From positions 1-39,921 of the forward strand of contig DATFFC010000085.1 in the NCBI GenBank assembly GCA_035250505.1: a stretch of 39,921 nt of DNA, written 5' to 3'. Origin of the DNA: DASSBQ01 sp035250505. GTDB lineage: Bacteria > Nitrospirota > Nitrospiria > Nitrospirales > Nitrospiraceae. A program made the translations under genes and the position numbers. Of this stretch, positions 1 to 8,146 are shown piece after piece. The notes under the pieces are model-generated. The model had not been told where the DNA came from. It saw only the letters and a program-made list of their open reading frames with translations, and made no database searches. Within the stretch, counting starts at the first letter, position 1; every line of letters starts with the position of its first letter.

Positions 1-2
1 TC

Positions 3-1277
3 GCCTGGATGCTTCTATGTTTTTGGCCGGCGATGATCCTGGTTAGTTTCACCGGTGAGGAACTGTTGACCGACAATCTCCTCTTGCATTGGACCACCAT
101 GTTCGGATTGCTTCTCGGCCTCGGCGCTCTAGCCTTGGCCGGCTGGCTGCCGAATCGCATCCTGCACATGACCGCGACGGCCGGCATCGGAGGCGGCCCG
201 ACCTATGTGACGGCGGTCGCCCGGTATCAGCAGGAAGCCGGGATGCACGTGCGGGTGTTCTGTTCGAATGAGAAGCCCTTCGTCGAGATCTGGCAAAAAA
301 TGGGACTGGACGTCTCGGTGCTTCCCATGCGACGACCCAGCCTGTATTCCATATGGCAACTGCTCAAGGAGTTGCTTCGCGCCCCGGCGCCGATTCATGC
401 GCATGGACGAGGCGCTGCCTTTTTCGCGCTGTGGGTCAAGGTCCTGGTGCGGATCCCGGTCATCTACACGCCGCACGGGCCCCACTATGCCTACAAGCGC
501 GGATTACGTTATGTGACCTCATGGTGCTTGGAGTTGCTGTTTCGTCTGGTTTTCGATGCGGTGCTGTATGTGTCGGGTGGGGAACGGCAAACGGCGCAGC
601 ATCACCATCTCCCTGTGCGCCGATCGCTGGTCGTGGTCTCCGGTTTCATCAGAGAAGGGAACGGTCAGGGTGGGTACGAGGCGACACGCGAAGCCTTGCT
701 CCACGAATGGAACATTCCGCCTGATCGATTCGTGATCGGATGGATCGGCCGGTTCGATTATGCCAAGGGCTTGGATCTGCTGCTGGCCTCAATTCCTAAA
801 GTCGTGGCAAGTGTGTCGCAAGCTGTCTGGGTCGTGATCGGCGACGGCGACCACCAGGAATTACGGTTCTGGCAGGATCGGATGACAGATAGCGGACTCG
901 CCGACACGGTGCGGTTCCTGGGAGCCCGCCCGGACGCGTGCCGTCTCATACGGGCGTTCGATCTCTATGTATCTACTTCGCGCTGGGAGGGATTGCCGCT
1001 GGTTTTACTCGAGGTTATGGAGCAGGCGGTTCCCATCGTGGCGAGTGACGTGGTCGGAAATCGCGATGTTCTGCAGGGATGGGGTTATTTGTTCCCTGCA
1101 CAGGACGTTTCTGCCGCGGCTGCCGCGCAGATTCGATTAGGGACCGATGCCTCGCTAAGGGCGAAGCTAGCCGCGACCGGTCAAGAAGTGCGGCGTACAT
1201 GTTTTACCCCTTCTCGGATGTTGACGGAGTTGGAGAGCGCGTATCGTGAGATCCTCGGTGTTCGTGTCACTGGCTGA
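3..1277 (+). CDS. O-antigen ligase tail fused to GT4 glycosyltransferase (5' end outside window)
   Basis: The frame is open from the left edge, so the true start lies outside. The first 40 or so visible residues are hydrophobic and closely match the C-terminus of the ligase encoded at 1397-2932 (shared GEE, TDN, LHWT and FGLLLGL; 26 of 40 aligned residues identical by eye). The frame then runs without a stop into a GT-B glycosyltransferase: RILHMTATAGIGGGP is a typical N-terminus of family 4 enzymes but its usual initiator Met is replaced by Asn. An EX7E catalytic motif is seen in EGLPLVLLE (Glu 327 and 335 counting from the ATG at 9). The GT part probably transfers a sugar from a nucleotide donor to a lipid-linked glycan at the inner membrane face. 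Seen: the in-frame joining. Inferred: that the upstream part is a whole ligase. An internal start for a separate GT, such as the ATG at 168, cannot be excluded. Confidence 0.85.
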   Translation, partial: AWMLLCFWPAMILVSFTGEELLTDNLLLHWTTMFGLLLGLGALALAGWLPNRILHMTATAGIGGGPTYVTAVARYQQEAGMHVRVFCSNEKPFVEIWQKMGLDVSVLPMRRPSLYSIWQLLKELLRAPAPIHAHGRGAAFFALWVKVLVRIPVIYTPHGPHYAYKRGLRYVTSWCLELLFRLVFDAVLYVSGGERQTAQHHHLPVRRSLVVVSGFIREGNGQGGYEATREALLHEWNIPPDRFVIGWIGRFDYAKGLDLLLASIPKVVASVSQAVWVVIGDGDHQELRFWQDRMTDSGLADTVRFLGARPDACRLIRAFDLYVSTSRWEGLPLVLLEVMEQAVPIVASDVVGNRDVLQGWGYLFPAQDVSAAAAAQIRLGTDASLRAKLAATGQEVRRTCFTPSRMLTELESAYREILGVRVTG

Positions 1278-1315
1278 AGCGGGTACGGCGTCACTTTCAG
1301 CAGCGCGTCGACAAG

Positions 1316-1344
1316 TTGACAGCTTGAGTTTCGCCCTGTAGAGT
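1316..1344 (+). promoter_or_regulatory. Sigma70-like promoter of the ligase gene
   Basis: TTGACA (1316-1321) is followed after exactly 17 bases by TAGAGT (1339-1344). Transcription would begin near 1351. This makes the TTG codon at 1349 an unlikely start and favours the ATG at 1397 for the downstream gene. No experimental support. Confidence 0.55.
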
Positions 1345-1396
1345 CGCTTTGCCCTGCCTCCCCGTCAGACCCGACCACATTCATTCTCGTACAGAA

Positions 1397-2932
1397 ATGA
1401 CTGACAAAAATGCTCACTTTATGCTCCACCGGAGTGACAATCAAGTCTCCGTCATGGACCGATTAGGGCTTGGTTGTCTGGGACTGCTTCTGCTTTCTCC
1501 GCTGGTCTTCAAGATACGCCTGGCTGGCGATGTCGTTGTACATCCGTTTGCTCCGCTGCTGCTTGCCGCCTGGGTTTGGACTCTATGGGCGGCGCTGCAG
1601 GCAATACGGCAGGGGCATGAATCGGTGTCCGTGAAGTGGAGCATCCTTATACCGCCCGTTTTGCTCACGGGGCTCGTGACAGTGGGTTTAGCCGTCAGCC
1701 TGATGATTAATAGCCTGCAGTCCGGATCGTGGCAGGCCGGTGGATGGCTGCTACTTGCGAAGGGGTTGTTATATGTGGCGCCCCTTCCCTTTACCGCGCT
1801 GTTGGTTGTGCGAAACGGGTCTCGGGTGATGAGAGTGGTGAATGTGATGGTCCCCCCCGTAGCGTTCTTAACGCTGGTGTATTCCTTTTACCGCTTCGCG
1901 CAGAATCCGGCCGTCTCCTACGTGAATGCGAGGTCCGAGTCCGAGGCGAGATATTTTGTTATGGGAACCTTCGGGGAAGTCTTCTCGAGCGATGGACTTA
2001 GCTTGCGAACCGACACCGTCGGGCAGGGCGCCTATGGAATGTATTTGGTCTTGGTGATGGCCTTCAGCGTTGCGCTCGCCCTGTGGATAGGCATGAATGC
2101 GGGCCTCCCTCGATGGTACCAGCGTGGACAGGCATGGGTGGTTTGTCCAGCGGCCCTGCTCGGCGTGCTCTACACCGGTTCGCGAACGAGCCTTCTTCTC
2201 ATGGTGGGAGTGATGACTATTCTAGTACTGCTCCTGGCGAGTCGCGTGACCGCCGCATTGACGCTGGGTCATCTAGTCCGTGCCGTTATCCTACTTATTG
2301 TGGCGTCGGTGGCTGTCGTAGGTATTCGGCAATACGTCCCGGTTTCGTTTCCTGCACTGCATCGCCTTGGCGAGACAATCACGGATCAATTTGAGATCCG
2401 GAAGAGTGCGTCGGGGTCGTTTACCCCTGTAACAAATGAGCCGCGCAAGTCGGCCGTCCGCAATGTGGAATCTCGCCTGTGGCTGTGGGGAAAAACCGTG
2501 CGGTATATGATGGAACATCCATTGGTTGTGTTCACCGGTATCGGCAACGATCGAAAGCGTTTCTTGGAAGAAGTCGCCGGCCTTCCCTACGATGGCGACC
2601 ACGTTCACTTTCAGACTGCCCATAATCTCTTCCTCGACGTGTTGGTCAAGGGCGGCCTAGGGACGCTCGTTTTCTTGGTGGCGACCTGTGTGTATCTTTT
2701 TTGCCTTGCGGTGAAAGCGGTGAAAGCCGGGTTTGTGAGCGGGGAAGTGACGGCCCTGGGCGGCCTTGGATGGATGCTGCTCTCCTTCTGGCCGCCATTC
2801 ATGGTCGTCAACCTCATTGGTGAAGAGATGTTCACCGACAATCTCCAACTCCATTGGACGATACTGTTCGGGCTTCTATTGGGTCTGCTGAGCGTCTCTT
2901 TAATTTCGAGAGCCTCAAAACAGGAGGATTGA
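1397..2932 (+). CDS. O-antigen ligase / polymerase-like membrane protein
   Basis: A 511-residue multi-spanning membrane protein with about a dozen hydrophobic segments and one large polar loop (about residues 310-410). The end of that loop carries AHNLFLDVLVKGG, with His near residue 409; this is the typical Wzy_C/WaaL-family motif. Such proteins either polymerise undecaprenyl-linked repeat units or transfer finished glycan to an acceptor in the periplasm; the sequence does not decide which. The start is uncertain: the ATG at 1397 fits the promoter at 1316-1344, while the ATG at 1454 (MDRLGLG, just before the first hydrophobic segment) is an alternative; neither has a clear ribosome binding site. 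Its C-terminal 50 residues resemble the N-terminal visible part of the preceding gene, so the two are probably paralogues. Confidence 0.85.
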   Translation: MTDKNAHFMLHRSDNQVSVMDRLGLGCLGLLLLSPLVFKIRLAGDVVVHPFAPLLLAAWVWTLWAALQAIRQGHESVSVKWSILIPPVLLTGLVTVGLAVSLMINSLQSGSWQAGGWLLLAKGLLYVAPLPFTALLVVRNGSRVMRVVNVMVPPVAFLTLVYSFYRFAQNPAVSYVNARSESEARYFVMGTFGEVFSSDGLSLRTDTVGQGAYGMYLVLVMAFSVALALWIGMNAGLPRWYQRGQAWVVCPAALLGVLYTGSRTSLLLMVGVMTILVLLLASRVTAALTLGHLVRAVILLIVASVAVVGIRQYVPVSFPALHRLGETITDQFEIRKSASGSFTPVTNEPRKSAVRNVESRLWLWGKTVRYMMEHPLVVFTGIGNDRKRFLEEVAGLPYDGDHVHFQTAHNLFLDVLVKGGLGTLVFLVATCVYLFCLAVKAVKAGFVSGEVTALGGLGWMLLSFWPPFMVVNLIGEEMFTDNLQLHWTILFGLLLGLLSVSLISRASKQED

Positions 2933-3083
2933 TTAATAACTAACCTCAACCCGAGAATGATACTATCCCGATTGGCATCCACCGAAATACAGCGTCAGTT
3001 TTGCGGTGGAGAGCACGAAGAAGAACACGAGTCGGGCCTGCTGGAGAACTTTCGGTTTTTCGATAAGGTGTACTGGGATCGCG
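2933..3083. other. Non-coding part of the 2933-3450 gap
   Basis: Of the 518-base stretch between the ligase and the methyltransferase-GT2 gene, this first part shows no recognisable gene on either strand. Short open frames here lack ribosome binding sites and family resemblance. The stretch after it carries a dehydrogenase relic (3084-3284), and 3285-3450 shows only a weak promoter candidate. Confidence 0.4.
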
Positions 3084-3284
3084 GCGGAATCTGGTGGGCA
3101 AAGTGGTGTCCAGCGGTTCTTCTGGAAGGCGACCGATATTCAAGAGCGCTTACAAGACATCATCAGCGACGCGTTTCACCGGACGCTCCGTTTCGCGACC
3201 GAGAAGCGCACGAACATGAGGTTGGCGGCGATGATCTCCGGGACCGACAAGGTTGCACAAGCGTACCTGCAACGAGGCCTGTAA
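3084..3284 (+). pseudogene. Relic of Glu/Leu/Phe/Val dehydrogenase, C-terminal end only
   Basis: The frame ending at the TAA of 3282-3284 reads GVQRFFW, then QERLQDIISDAF, then NMRLAAMISGTDKVAQAY and a final LQRGL. This order matches the last 60 or so residues of glutamate dehydrogenases: the FFW/YFEW stretch, the amphipathic helix, the R-AA segment, the VA-A helix and the terminal RG. The dinucleotide-binding and catalytic parts are absent; upstream sequence in the same frame reads back to an ATG at 3006 but does not look like the family. It is therefore a 3' remnant, left by a deletion or rearrangement at this border of the polysaccharide cluster. No function is expected. Confidence 0.6.
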
Positions 3285-3384
3285 CCCTAATGAGATTCAT
3301 TATTCTGCGGGAGCCCGCCGATCCGCCTTGCTAGGAAATGCCATTGGCGAGGCCATGTACGATGCTTTGTGCTCCGGTCTCCGG

Positions 3385-3413
3385 TTGACCTTCGATTAAC
3401 TGGTAACGATTCT
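3385..3413 (+). promoter_or_regulatory. Weak candidate promoter of the methyltransferase-GT2 gene
   Basis: TTGACC (3385-3390) and GATTCT (3408-3413) are 17 bases apart, about 40 bases before the ATG at 3451. The -10 match is poor, so this is only a candidate. Confidence 0.25.
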
Positions 3414-3450
3414 ACTAAGCAAGTCCACATCATTTTGCCTTGGAAACGAT

Positions 3451-4902
3451 ATGCTAGAGAAGCGACCGGTTCCTCCTCTGTCCCGTCGCAAGTCCGCCAT
3501 TCGTGAACTCTCTGACCGGTTAGCACCAGAGCGCGATTCTTGGATTGCTAGAAATTCGTTCTACTATCAGGAAGATGAGCGCTATATGCGCTTCCTAATC
3601 CCTGAAGGGTTGCGTGTACTTGACCTTGGATGCGGAACTGGAACACTTCTCGCTGCGCTGAAGCCCTCGTATGGCGTTGGTGTCGATTTCAGCGAAAACA
3701 TGGTCGCGATTGCTCAAAATAAGTATCCGCACTTGGAGTTCCAGGTAGGTGATGTTGAGGACCCGAATATGATCGCTCGCTTAGAGGGACGATTTGATAT
3801 CATCGTGATGTCTGACACAATCGGTTCTTTGGATGACTGCGAAACAACGTTGGCGAATCTACATCGACTCTGTACAAGGGATACCCGTCTCATCATCGCC
3901 TATTATTCCAGGATGTGGGCACCGATTTTGGCAATGGGTAGAGTGTTAGGCCTTCAGATGCCACAAACTCCTCATAACTGGTTATCAACTGAAGATATCC
4001 GAAATCTTCTCTCACTTGCAGACTTTCAGCTGATCAAGCGGGAGTGGCGACAGCTTATCCCCCGTCGCCTGTTTGGATTGGGGCCATTGATCAATCGATA
4101 CATCGCACCTATTGCAGTCATCCGCCGGGCTTGCCTGAGAAATTATATGGTCGCCCGATCAATGCACGACGTTTCTCATGATCCTAAATCAGCCACTGTC
4201 CTGGTGCCCTGCCGAAACGAACACGGTAATATCGAAGCGGCCGTGAGGCGGATCCCCAAATTCTGCGATGACATCGAAATTCTTTTTGTCGAAGGCCATA
4301 GCAAGGATGGGACGCTCGAGGAAATTCAACGCGTGATCGCAGCCTACCCGGATCGTGACATCAAAGTCCTCGTCCAAGATGGAAAGGGGAAAGGAGATGC
4401 GGTACGCAAAGGCTTTGCTCATGCACGCGGGGAGGTGCTCATGATCCTAGATGCGGATCTCACCATGCCGCCGGAACATCTGCCGAAATTCTATAGAGCG
4501 CTTGGTTCCGGCAAAGGCGAATTTATCAACGGGTCGCGCTTGGTCTATCCTCTGGAAAAGGATTCCATGAGATTCTTGAATCTCATAGCGAATCAGGTGT
4601 TCGCGTGGTTGTTTAGTTGGCTTTTGAATCAGCGATTTACTGACACGCTCTGCGGTACCAAGGTACTTCGCAAGCACCATTATGAGCGGATTGCCGCCAA
4701 CCGCAACTACTTTGGGGACTTTGATCCCTTCGGCGATTTCGACCTGATCTTCGGGGCCGCTAAACTCAATCTGAAGATGGCCGAGGTGCCGATAGGATAC
4801 GTCAGCCGTCGATATGGAGTTTCTCAGATCTCGAGGTTCCGCCATGGCGTGTTACTTCTTCGAATGGTGGTGTTCGCGTTTCGAAAGCTCAAAGCGTTTT
4901 GA
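3451..4902 (+). CDS. Methyltransferase - GT2 glycosyltransferase fusion
   Basis: A 483-residue two-domain protein. Residues about 45-150 form a class I SAM-dependent methyltransferase: LDLGCGTG at 57-64 binds SAM, and DFSENM and GDVED follow in the expected order. From about residue 248 a GT-A family 2 glycosyltransferase begins (TVLVPCRNE 249-257), with the metal-binding DAD at 334-336 and the K-GKGDA-RKGF stretch typical of dolichyl/polyprenyl-phosphate sugar synthases. The C-terminus has hydrophobic helices (about 375-400) that may contact the membrane. It probably modifies and transfers a sugar in repeat-unit assembly; substrates are unknown. By eye the methyltransferase half is richer in A and T than the GT half, which would suit a join of two genes. 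Fusion in one frame is seen directly; joint function is inferred. Confidence 0.85.
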   Translation: MLEKRPVPPLSRRKSAIRELSDRLAPERDSWIARNSFYYQEDERYMRFLIPEGLRVLDLGCGTGTLLAALKPSYGVGVDFSENMVAIAQNKYPHLEFQVGDVEDPNMIARLEGRFDIIVMSDTIGSLDDCETTLANLHRLCTRDTRLIIAYYSRMWAPILAMGRVLGLQMPQTPHNWLSTEDIRNLLSLADFQLIKREWRQLIPRRLFGLGPLINRYIAPIAVIRRACLRNYMVARSMHDVSHDPKSATVLVPCRNEHGNIEAAVRRIPKFCDDIEILFVEGHSKDGTLEEIQRVIAAYPDRDIKVLVQDGKGKGDAVRKGFAHARGEVLMILDADLTMPPEHLPKFYRALGSGKGEFINGSRLVYPLEKDSMRFLNLIANQVFAWLFSWLLNQRFTDTLCGTKVLRKHHYERIAANRNYFGDFDPFGDFDLIFGAAKLNLKMAEVPIGYVSRRYGVSQISRFRHGVLLLRMVVFAFRKLKAF

Positions 4903-5034
4903 TACTCTACTCACCACTTGTATTGGCTCACTAATGAGATGTAAGGGCAAGCAAGCGTGCGACCTTCCTTCGACTGCCCCTAGGTGGTGGAGCGAGGCAC
5001 TTCATAGCAAGAAGGCGCGCAACCCCGGCCACAA

Positions 5035-5892
5035 ATGATTACGATCCGGACTTCCCAAAAGATCACCCTGGCAAGATGGGCTTACTTTGGTTTGACAGGC
5101 ATAAGGCGATTGCTCGGTCTGTCCTCGATGGTGCAAGCAAAGCGCAATGGAATGCGATGGCACCTCGATCTTCAGGAGGGTATTGACTTTTCCATATATG
5201 TCCTGGGTGCGTTCGAACCAAAAACGGTTCGGCTTTATGAACAGTTCGTCAAGCCCGGCGATGTCGTTCTCGACATCGGAGCAAATGTGGGAGCCCATAC
5301 CTTGCCGCTGGCCCGTCTGGTCGGTGACAAAGGACGAGTGATCGCTTTTGAGCCTACCGACTATGCGATGCAGAAATTGCTTGCAAATATTGCGTTGAAT
5401 CCATCGCTCATTCAACGCATTGAGGCGCACCAGGTCATGCTGGTGTCCAGTAGCGGAGACGCCGTGGAAACCGGACTCTATTCAAGCTGGCCATTGGTCG
5501 CTCGTGGCAACGTCCATAAAAAACACCAGGGTCGTCTCATGGCCACAACAGGCGCTGCATCCAGCACGCTGGACCAATGGGTGAAGACTTATCATGTGGA
5601 TAAGGTCAATTTCGTGAAGCTCGACGTGGATGGCCATGAATATAGCGTGCTCGCCGGAGGAAGACAGACCCTTGGTCAGTACAAGCCGATCATTCTGATG
5701 GAACTGGAGCCGTGCCTCTATGACGATGAACCGGCGAACTTCGATGGTTTGCTGCAGATCGTGGACGACCTAGGTTATTCCCTTAGAGATGTCAACACAG
5801 GAAAGTCCCTGCCGAACGACCCGCACATATTGCGACAGCTCATCCCGGATGGCGCCTCGCGCAACGTGTTGGCCGCGGTAAGCTTTCCATGA
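5035..5892 (+). CDS. FkbM family methyltransferase
   Basis: A 285-residue SAM-dependent O-methyltransferase of the FkbM type. Motif I is VLDIGANVGAHTLPLA (GANVG at 82-86), followed by the acidic ribose-binding region VIAFEPT and the family block FVKLDVDGHEYSVLAGG. Enzymes of this family often methylate sugar hydroxyls in bacterial polysaccharides, which fits the cluster. It begins 132 bases after the previous gene; that gap shows no clear feature. The stop overlaps the start of the next gene in ATGA at 5889, so the two are probably translationally coupled. Confidence 0.85.
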   Translation: MITIRTSQKITLARWAYFGLTGIRRLLGLSSMVQAKRNGMRWHLDLQEGIDFSIYVLGAFEPKTVRLYEQFVKPGDVVLDIGANVGAHTLPLARLVGDKGRVIAFEPTDYAMQKLLANIALNPSLIQRIEAHQVMLVSSSGDAVETGLYSSWPLVARGNVHKKHQGRLMATTGAASSTLDQWVKTYHVDKVNFVKLDVDGHEYSVLAGGRQTLGQYKPIILMELEPCLYDDEPANFDGLLQIVDDLGYSLRDVNTGKSLPNDPHILRQLIPDGASRNVLAAVSFP

Positions 5893-7646
5893 AAGACCTC
5901 CTTCGAACCGAACCTCATGTCGGATCGTTTTGCGCTCCAACAAGTCTTTACCCGGCTGAGAGGCAGGCGCGTTACGTTGTGGCGCTTCCAAAATCTCAAT
6001 GGCACAGATCGATCAAGGCGGGATGCCTGTTTTCTATCCTCGCTCTTTTCCTCATTCCGAGCCTCTACTGGATCACCAATGATCGATCCGTGTGGCAGTG
6101 GGATCAAGCTTACTACGGCGAGGTTTCGGTTAATCTCTGGTTTTACCTCTCCCATCAGCCCGCACAATGGCCGGCTGCGTTCGCAAGCGCGGTTGCCTTC
6201 AAGCCGCCCGGCATAGCCTGGTTGGGACAACTCTTTGTTCCCATAGGCCAGCTTGCCGGGTCCATTGAGTTTGGATTGATGCTGTCTGTCGTGGCAGTTC
6301 AATTTACCACCCTGTTGCTGACCTATAAGATAGGAAGAGAATTCACGCCTGATCGACGGACTCTTCCTCTCTTGGGTGGTCTGTTCGTCGCCTCCTCGCC
6401 ATTGTTTGTCGGGATGACACACCAATACCTGACCGAACCGCTCCAGCTTCTTGCGGTGACATATGTGTATTGGATCGCGCTCAAGGTCTCGGAGATGCGC
6501 CCTCTGCAGGGCGTCGGACACCTGTTGTGCGCCACGGCGATAGGGATGGCGGCCAAGAGCTCCACGCCTCTGTATTCTCTTTTGCCTGGCTGTGTTGCAG
6601 CGGTTCAGATCTTTCAGAGAGTGGCGAAAGACAGACGCGTAGCAGCATTTATCCAAGCAGGAGGATGGAAGGTCTGCGTCCTTGGCGTTGCGGCCGTCAC
6701 GCTCGTGGCGCTCTGGTATGCAAGAAATTTCCGCGCTGTCCGGTGGCACATTCAGAATGCAATGACAACTGAATTTGCCATCAACTACGGTAGAATCGAT
6801 AGTTTTGCAAACAAGTTGGGCTATTGGCTTTTAGTCGCTCAGAAGAGCTTCTTTATTCATGAAGTCGCATTAGCCCTTGGATCGGCCGCCGTGGTGGGAA
6901 CGTTTATGTCGGCGGTTGGGACCGGACGTAGCCGTAGGCTTTCCTCTTGGAGTCGGCTGGATACAGTAGCGGCGTGCGCGCTGGTACATGTCATCGTGGT
7001 ACTGAGCGTATTCTCGATGAATATCGTCGAAGAACAGCGGTACATTCTGCCGTTGCTCGCTTCTTTTCTTATTCTCTTCCTGCGAATCGCATCGTGGGTT
7101 GGGAGACCGCTTGTAGAAGTGATTCTGCTCGTGGCCTTGCTCGGACAGTGGGGGTATGCTCACGCTCGGGCTCTGGGGGCGATCGAGCGTAGCCCAAGGA
7201 TCTCGAATTGGGTGAAGCCCGTACAGGTGGCCGAGATACGTCAGGATGAAATTCGACGGATCATTACAAACACCTGCACGCCAAACTTGGAAGGACGCTA
7301 CAACGTAGCGGGGGTTGAACTGCCATGGATGAATGCCGACTCCCTCTCGTTTTATGCAGCCAAGGAACGGTTACACAGTCATATTCGCTGCTACTATACC
7401 TCGCTTGGCTACGCCGAAAAAGATGTATCGAGGGCATGGGACCGACTCAATGACTTACGGATCGCCCATTTTATCTCCCTTGAGGAACAAGCTCATCCCA
7501 ATCCGCCGGACTTTCTGCATCTTGTCTCCATGCCGATCTTAACAAAAATTCGACATGATCCCCGATTCGTGCAACTGCCCTTTGATTCACAATTGCACAT
7601 CGTTGTTTTTCGGAATCGGGAGGAGGTCCCTAGCGCGACTCGGTAA
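5889..7646 (+). CDS. GT39 (ArnT/PMT-like) membrane glycosyltransferase
   Basis: A 585-residue protein with roughly ten or more hydrophobic segments and a C-terminal soluble part (from about residue 430). The first periplasmic loop carries WDQAYYGEVSVNLW, the acidic stretch placed like that of the PMT_2/GT39 family, whose members use polyprenyl-phosphate-linked sugars as donors on the periplasmic side. The GT2 half of the gene two upstream could make such a donor, though that is inference. Start chosen at 5889 because it overlaps the preceding stop (ATGA). The substrate cannot be told from the sequence. Confidence 0.8.
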   Translation: MKDLLRTEPHVGSFCAPTSLYPAERQARYVVALPKSQWHRSIKAGCLFSILALFLIPSLYWITNDRSVWQWDQAYYGEVSVNLWFYLSHQPAQWPAAFASAVAFKPPGIAWLGQLFVPIGQLAGSIEFGLMLSVVAVQFTTLLLTYKIGREFTPDRRTLPLLGGLFVASSPLFVGMTHQYLTEPLQLLAVTYVYWIALKVSEMRPLQGVGHLLCATAIGMAAKSSTPLYSLLPGCVAAVQIFQRVAKDRRVAAFIQAGGWKVCVLGVAAVTLVALWYARNFRAVRWHIQNAMTTEFAINYGRIDSFANKLGYWLLVAQKSFFIHEVALALGSAAVVGTFMSAVGTGRSRRLSSWSRLDTVAACALVHVIVVLSVFSMNIVEEQRYILPLLASFLILFLRIASWVGRPLVEVILLVALLGQWGYAHARALGAIERSPRISNWVKPVQVAEIRQDEIRRIITNTCTPNLEGRYNVAGVELPWMNADSLSFYAAKERLHSHIRCYYTSLGYAEKDVSRAWDRLNDLRIAHFISLEEQAHPNPPDFLHLVSMPILTKIRHDPRFVQLPFDSQLHIVVFRNREEVPSATR

Positions 7647-7821
7647 TGTATGAGCGTATTTTGTGGCCCTAGGCGTCTGTTCGACATTGCCGTTCATTAT
7701 GAGATGAAGGAGGTGCCGGCAGATGTGGGGCATCAGGCGTAGAAAAGGTTTTTGACGCCGCGAACAAGCAGATGCTGGTGCATTCTTTTGTCGCAGTAGA
7801 AAGATTAATGTCGGACAGGCT

Positions 7822-7971
7822 CTATAAAATACCCATACGGCGCCTGAGCGGTAGGCCGAGACGAATGCCCTTCTGCAGGTCACGGAGTGCTTCGCCGATC
7901 TCTCGCCTGATCTCTTGAGACTGTGCACGAATGAAGGCCAGCGCTTTGGGATGAAAGGTGATCACCTTCAC
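7822..7971 (-). pseudogene. Decayed RelE/HigB (Gp49-like) toxin gene
   Basis: Reading the minus strand from a GTG at 7971, 49 codons give VKVITFHPKALAFIR, then EIRREIGEALRDLQKGIRLGLPL, then a TAG stop. This matches the first half of Gp49-like type II toxins: start strand, FHP-A helix, REIG-AL-DLQ-G helix and the PLSRPM-like turn. Right after that turn the next frame reads AVWVFYRA, recalling the YRVFYY strand of the second half, so the gene seems to have lost a short piece and shifted frame. No antitoxin gene is visible beside it. Presumably inactive. Positions 7647-7821 hold no other gene I can support. Confidence 0.55.
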
Positions 7972-8064
7972 CGGGCGTAGTATGTCCTGAATTCAAGACA
8001 TTGGCAAGGAGCCGTCAAAAGGGGCCCCCCTGGTTCTGTCGCAAGTCTGACCATAACCGGGATG
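7972..8064. other. Intergenic stretch before the flippase gene
   Basis: Together with the toxin relic this belongs to the 500-base gap between the GT39 gene and the flippase. I see no coding frame here; a run aaggggcccccct lies near 8017. Confidence 0.3.
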
Positions 8065-8080
8065 GCCGAGGCGCCTCGGC
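8065..8080. promoter_or_regulatory. Perfect 16-base palindrome, possible operator
   Basis: gccgaggc followed directly by its exact reverse complement gcctcggc. It lies just upstream of the candidate promoter at 8087-8116, centred about 50 bases before the expected transcription start. That is a usual place for a dimeric regulator, so it may control the downstream flippase gene. The regulator is unknown. Confidence 0.35.
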
Positions 8081-8086
8081 GTGAGC

Positions 8087-8116
8087 TTGTACCGTGCCGC
8101 CTGGCGATGATAGAAC
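8087..8116 (+). promoter_or_regulatory. Candidate promoter of the flippase gene
   Basis: TTGTAC (8087-8092), an 18-base spacer and TAGAAC (8111-8116) lie about 30 bases before the ATG at 8147. The -35 match is only three of six, so support is moderate to weak. Confidence 0.3.
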
Positions 8117-8146
8117 TTTGGGGCCATCACAGTGGTTGTTCATGCT

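Noticed and set aside
2946..3143. Small minus-strand open frame in the 2933-3450 gap
   Set aside because: No family resemblance or ribosome binding site, and it overlaps the dehydrogenase relic on the other strand.
5775..6749. Long minus-strand open frame opposite the FkbM and GT39 genes
   Set aside because: It covers two genes recognised on the + strand and its translation resembles no family; low-complexity composition typical of antisense frames.
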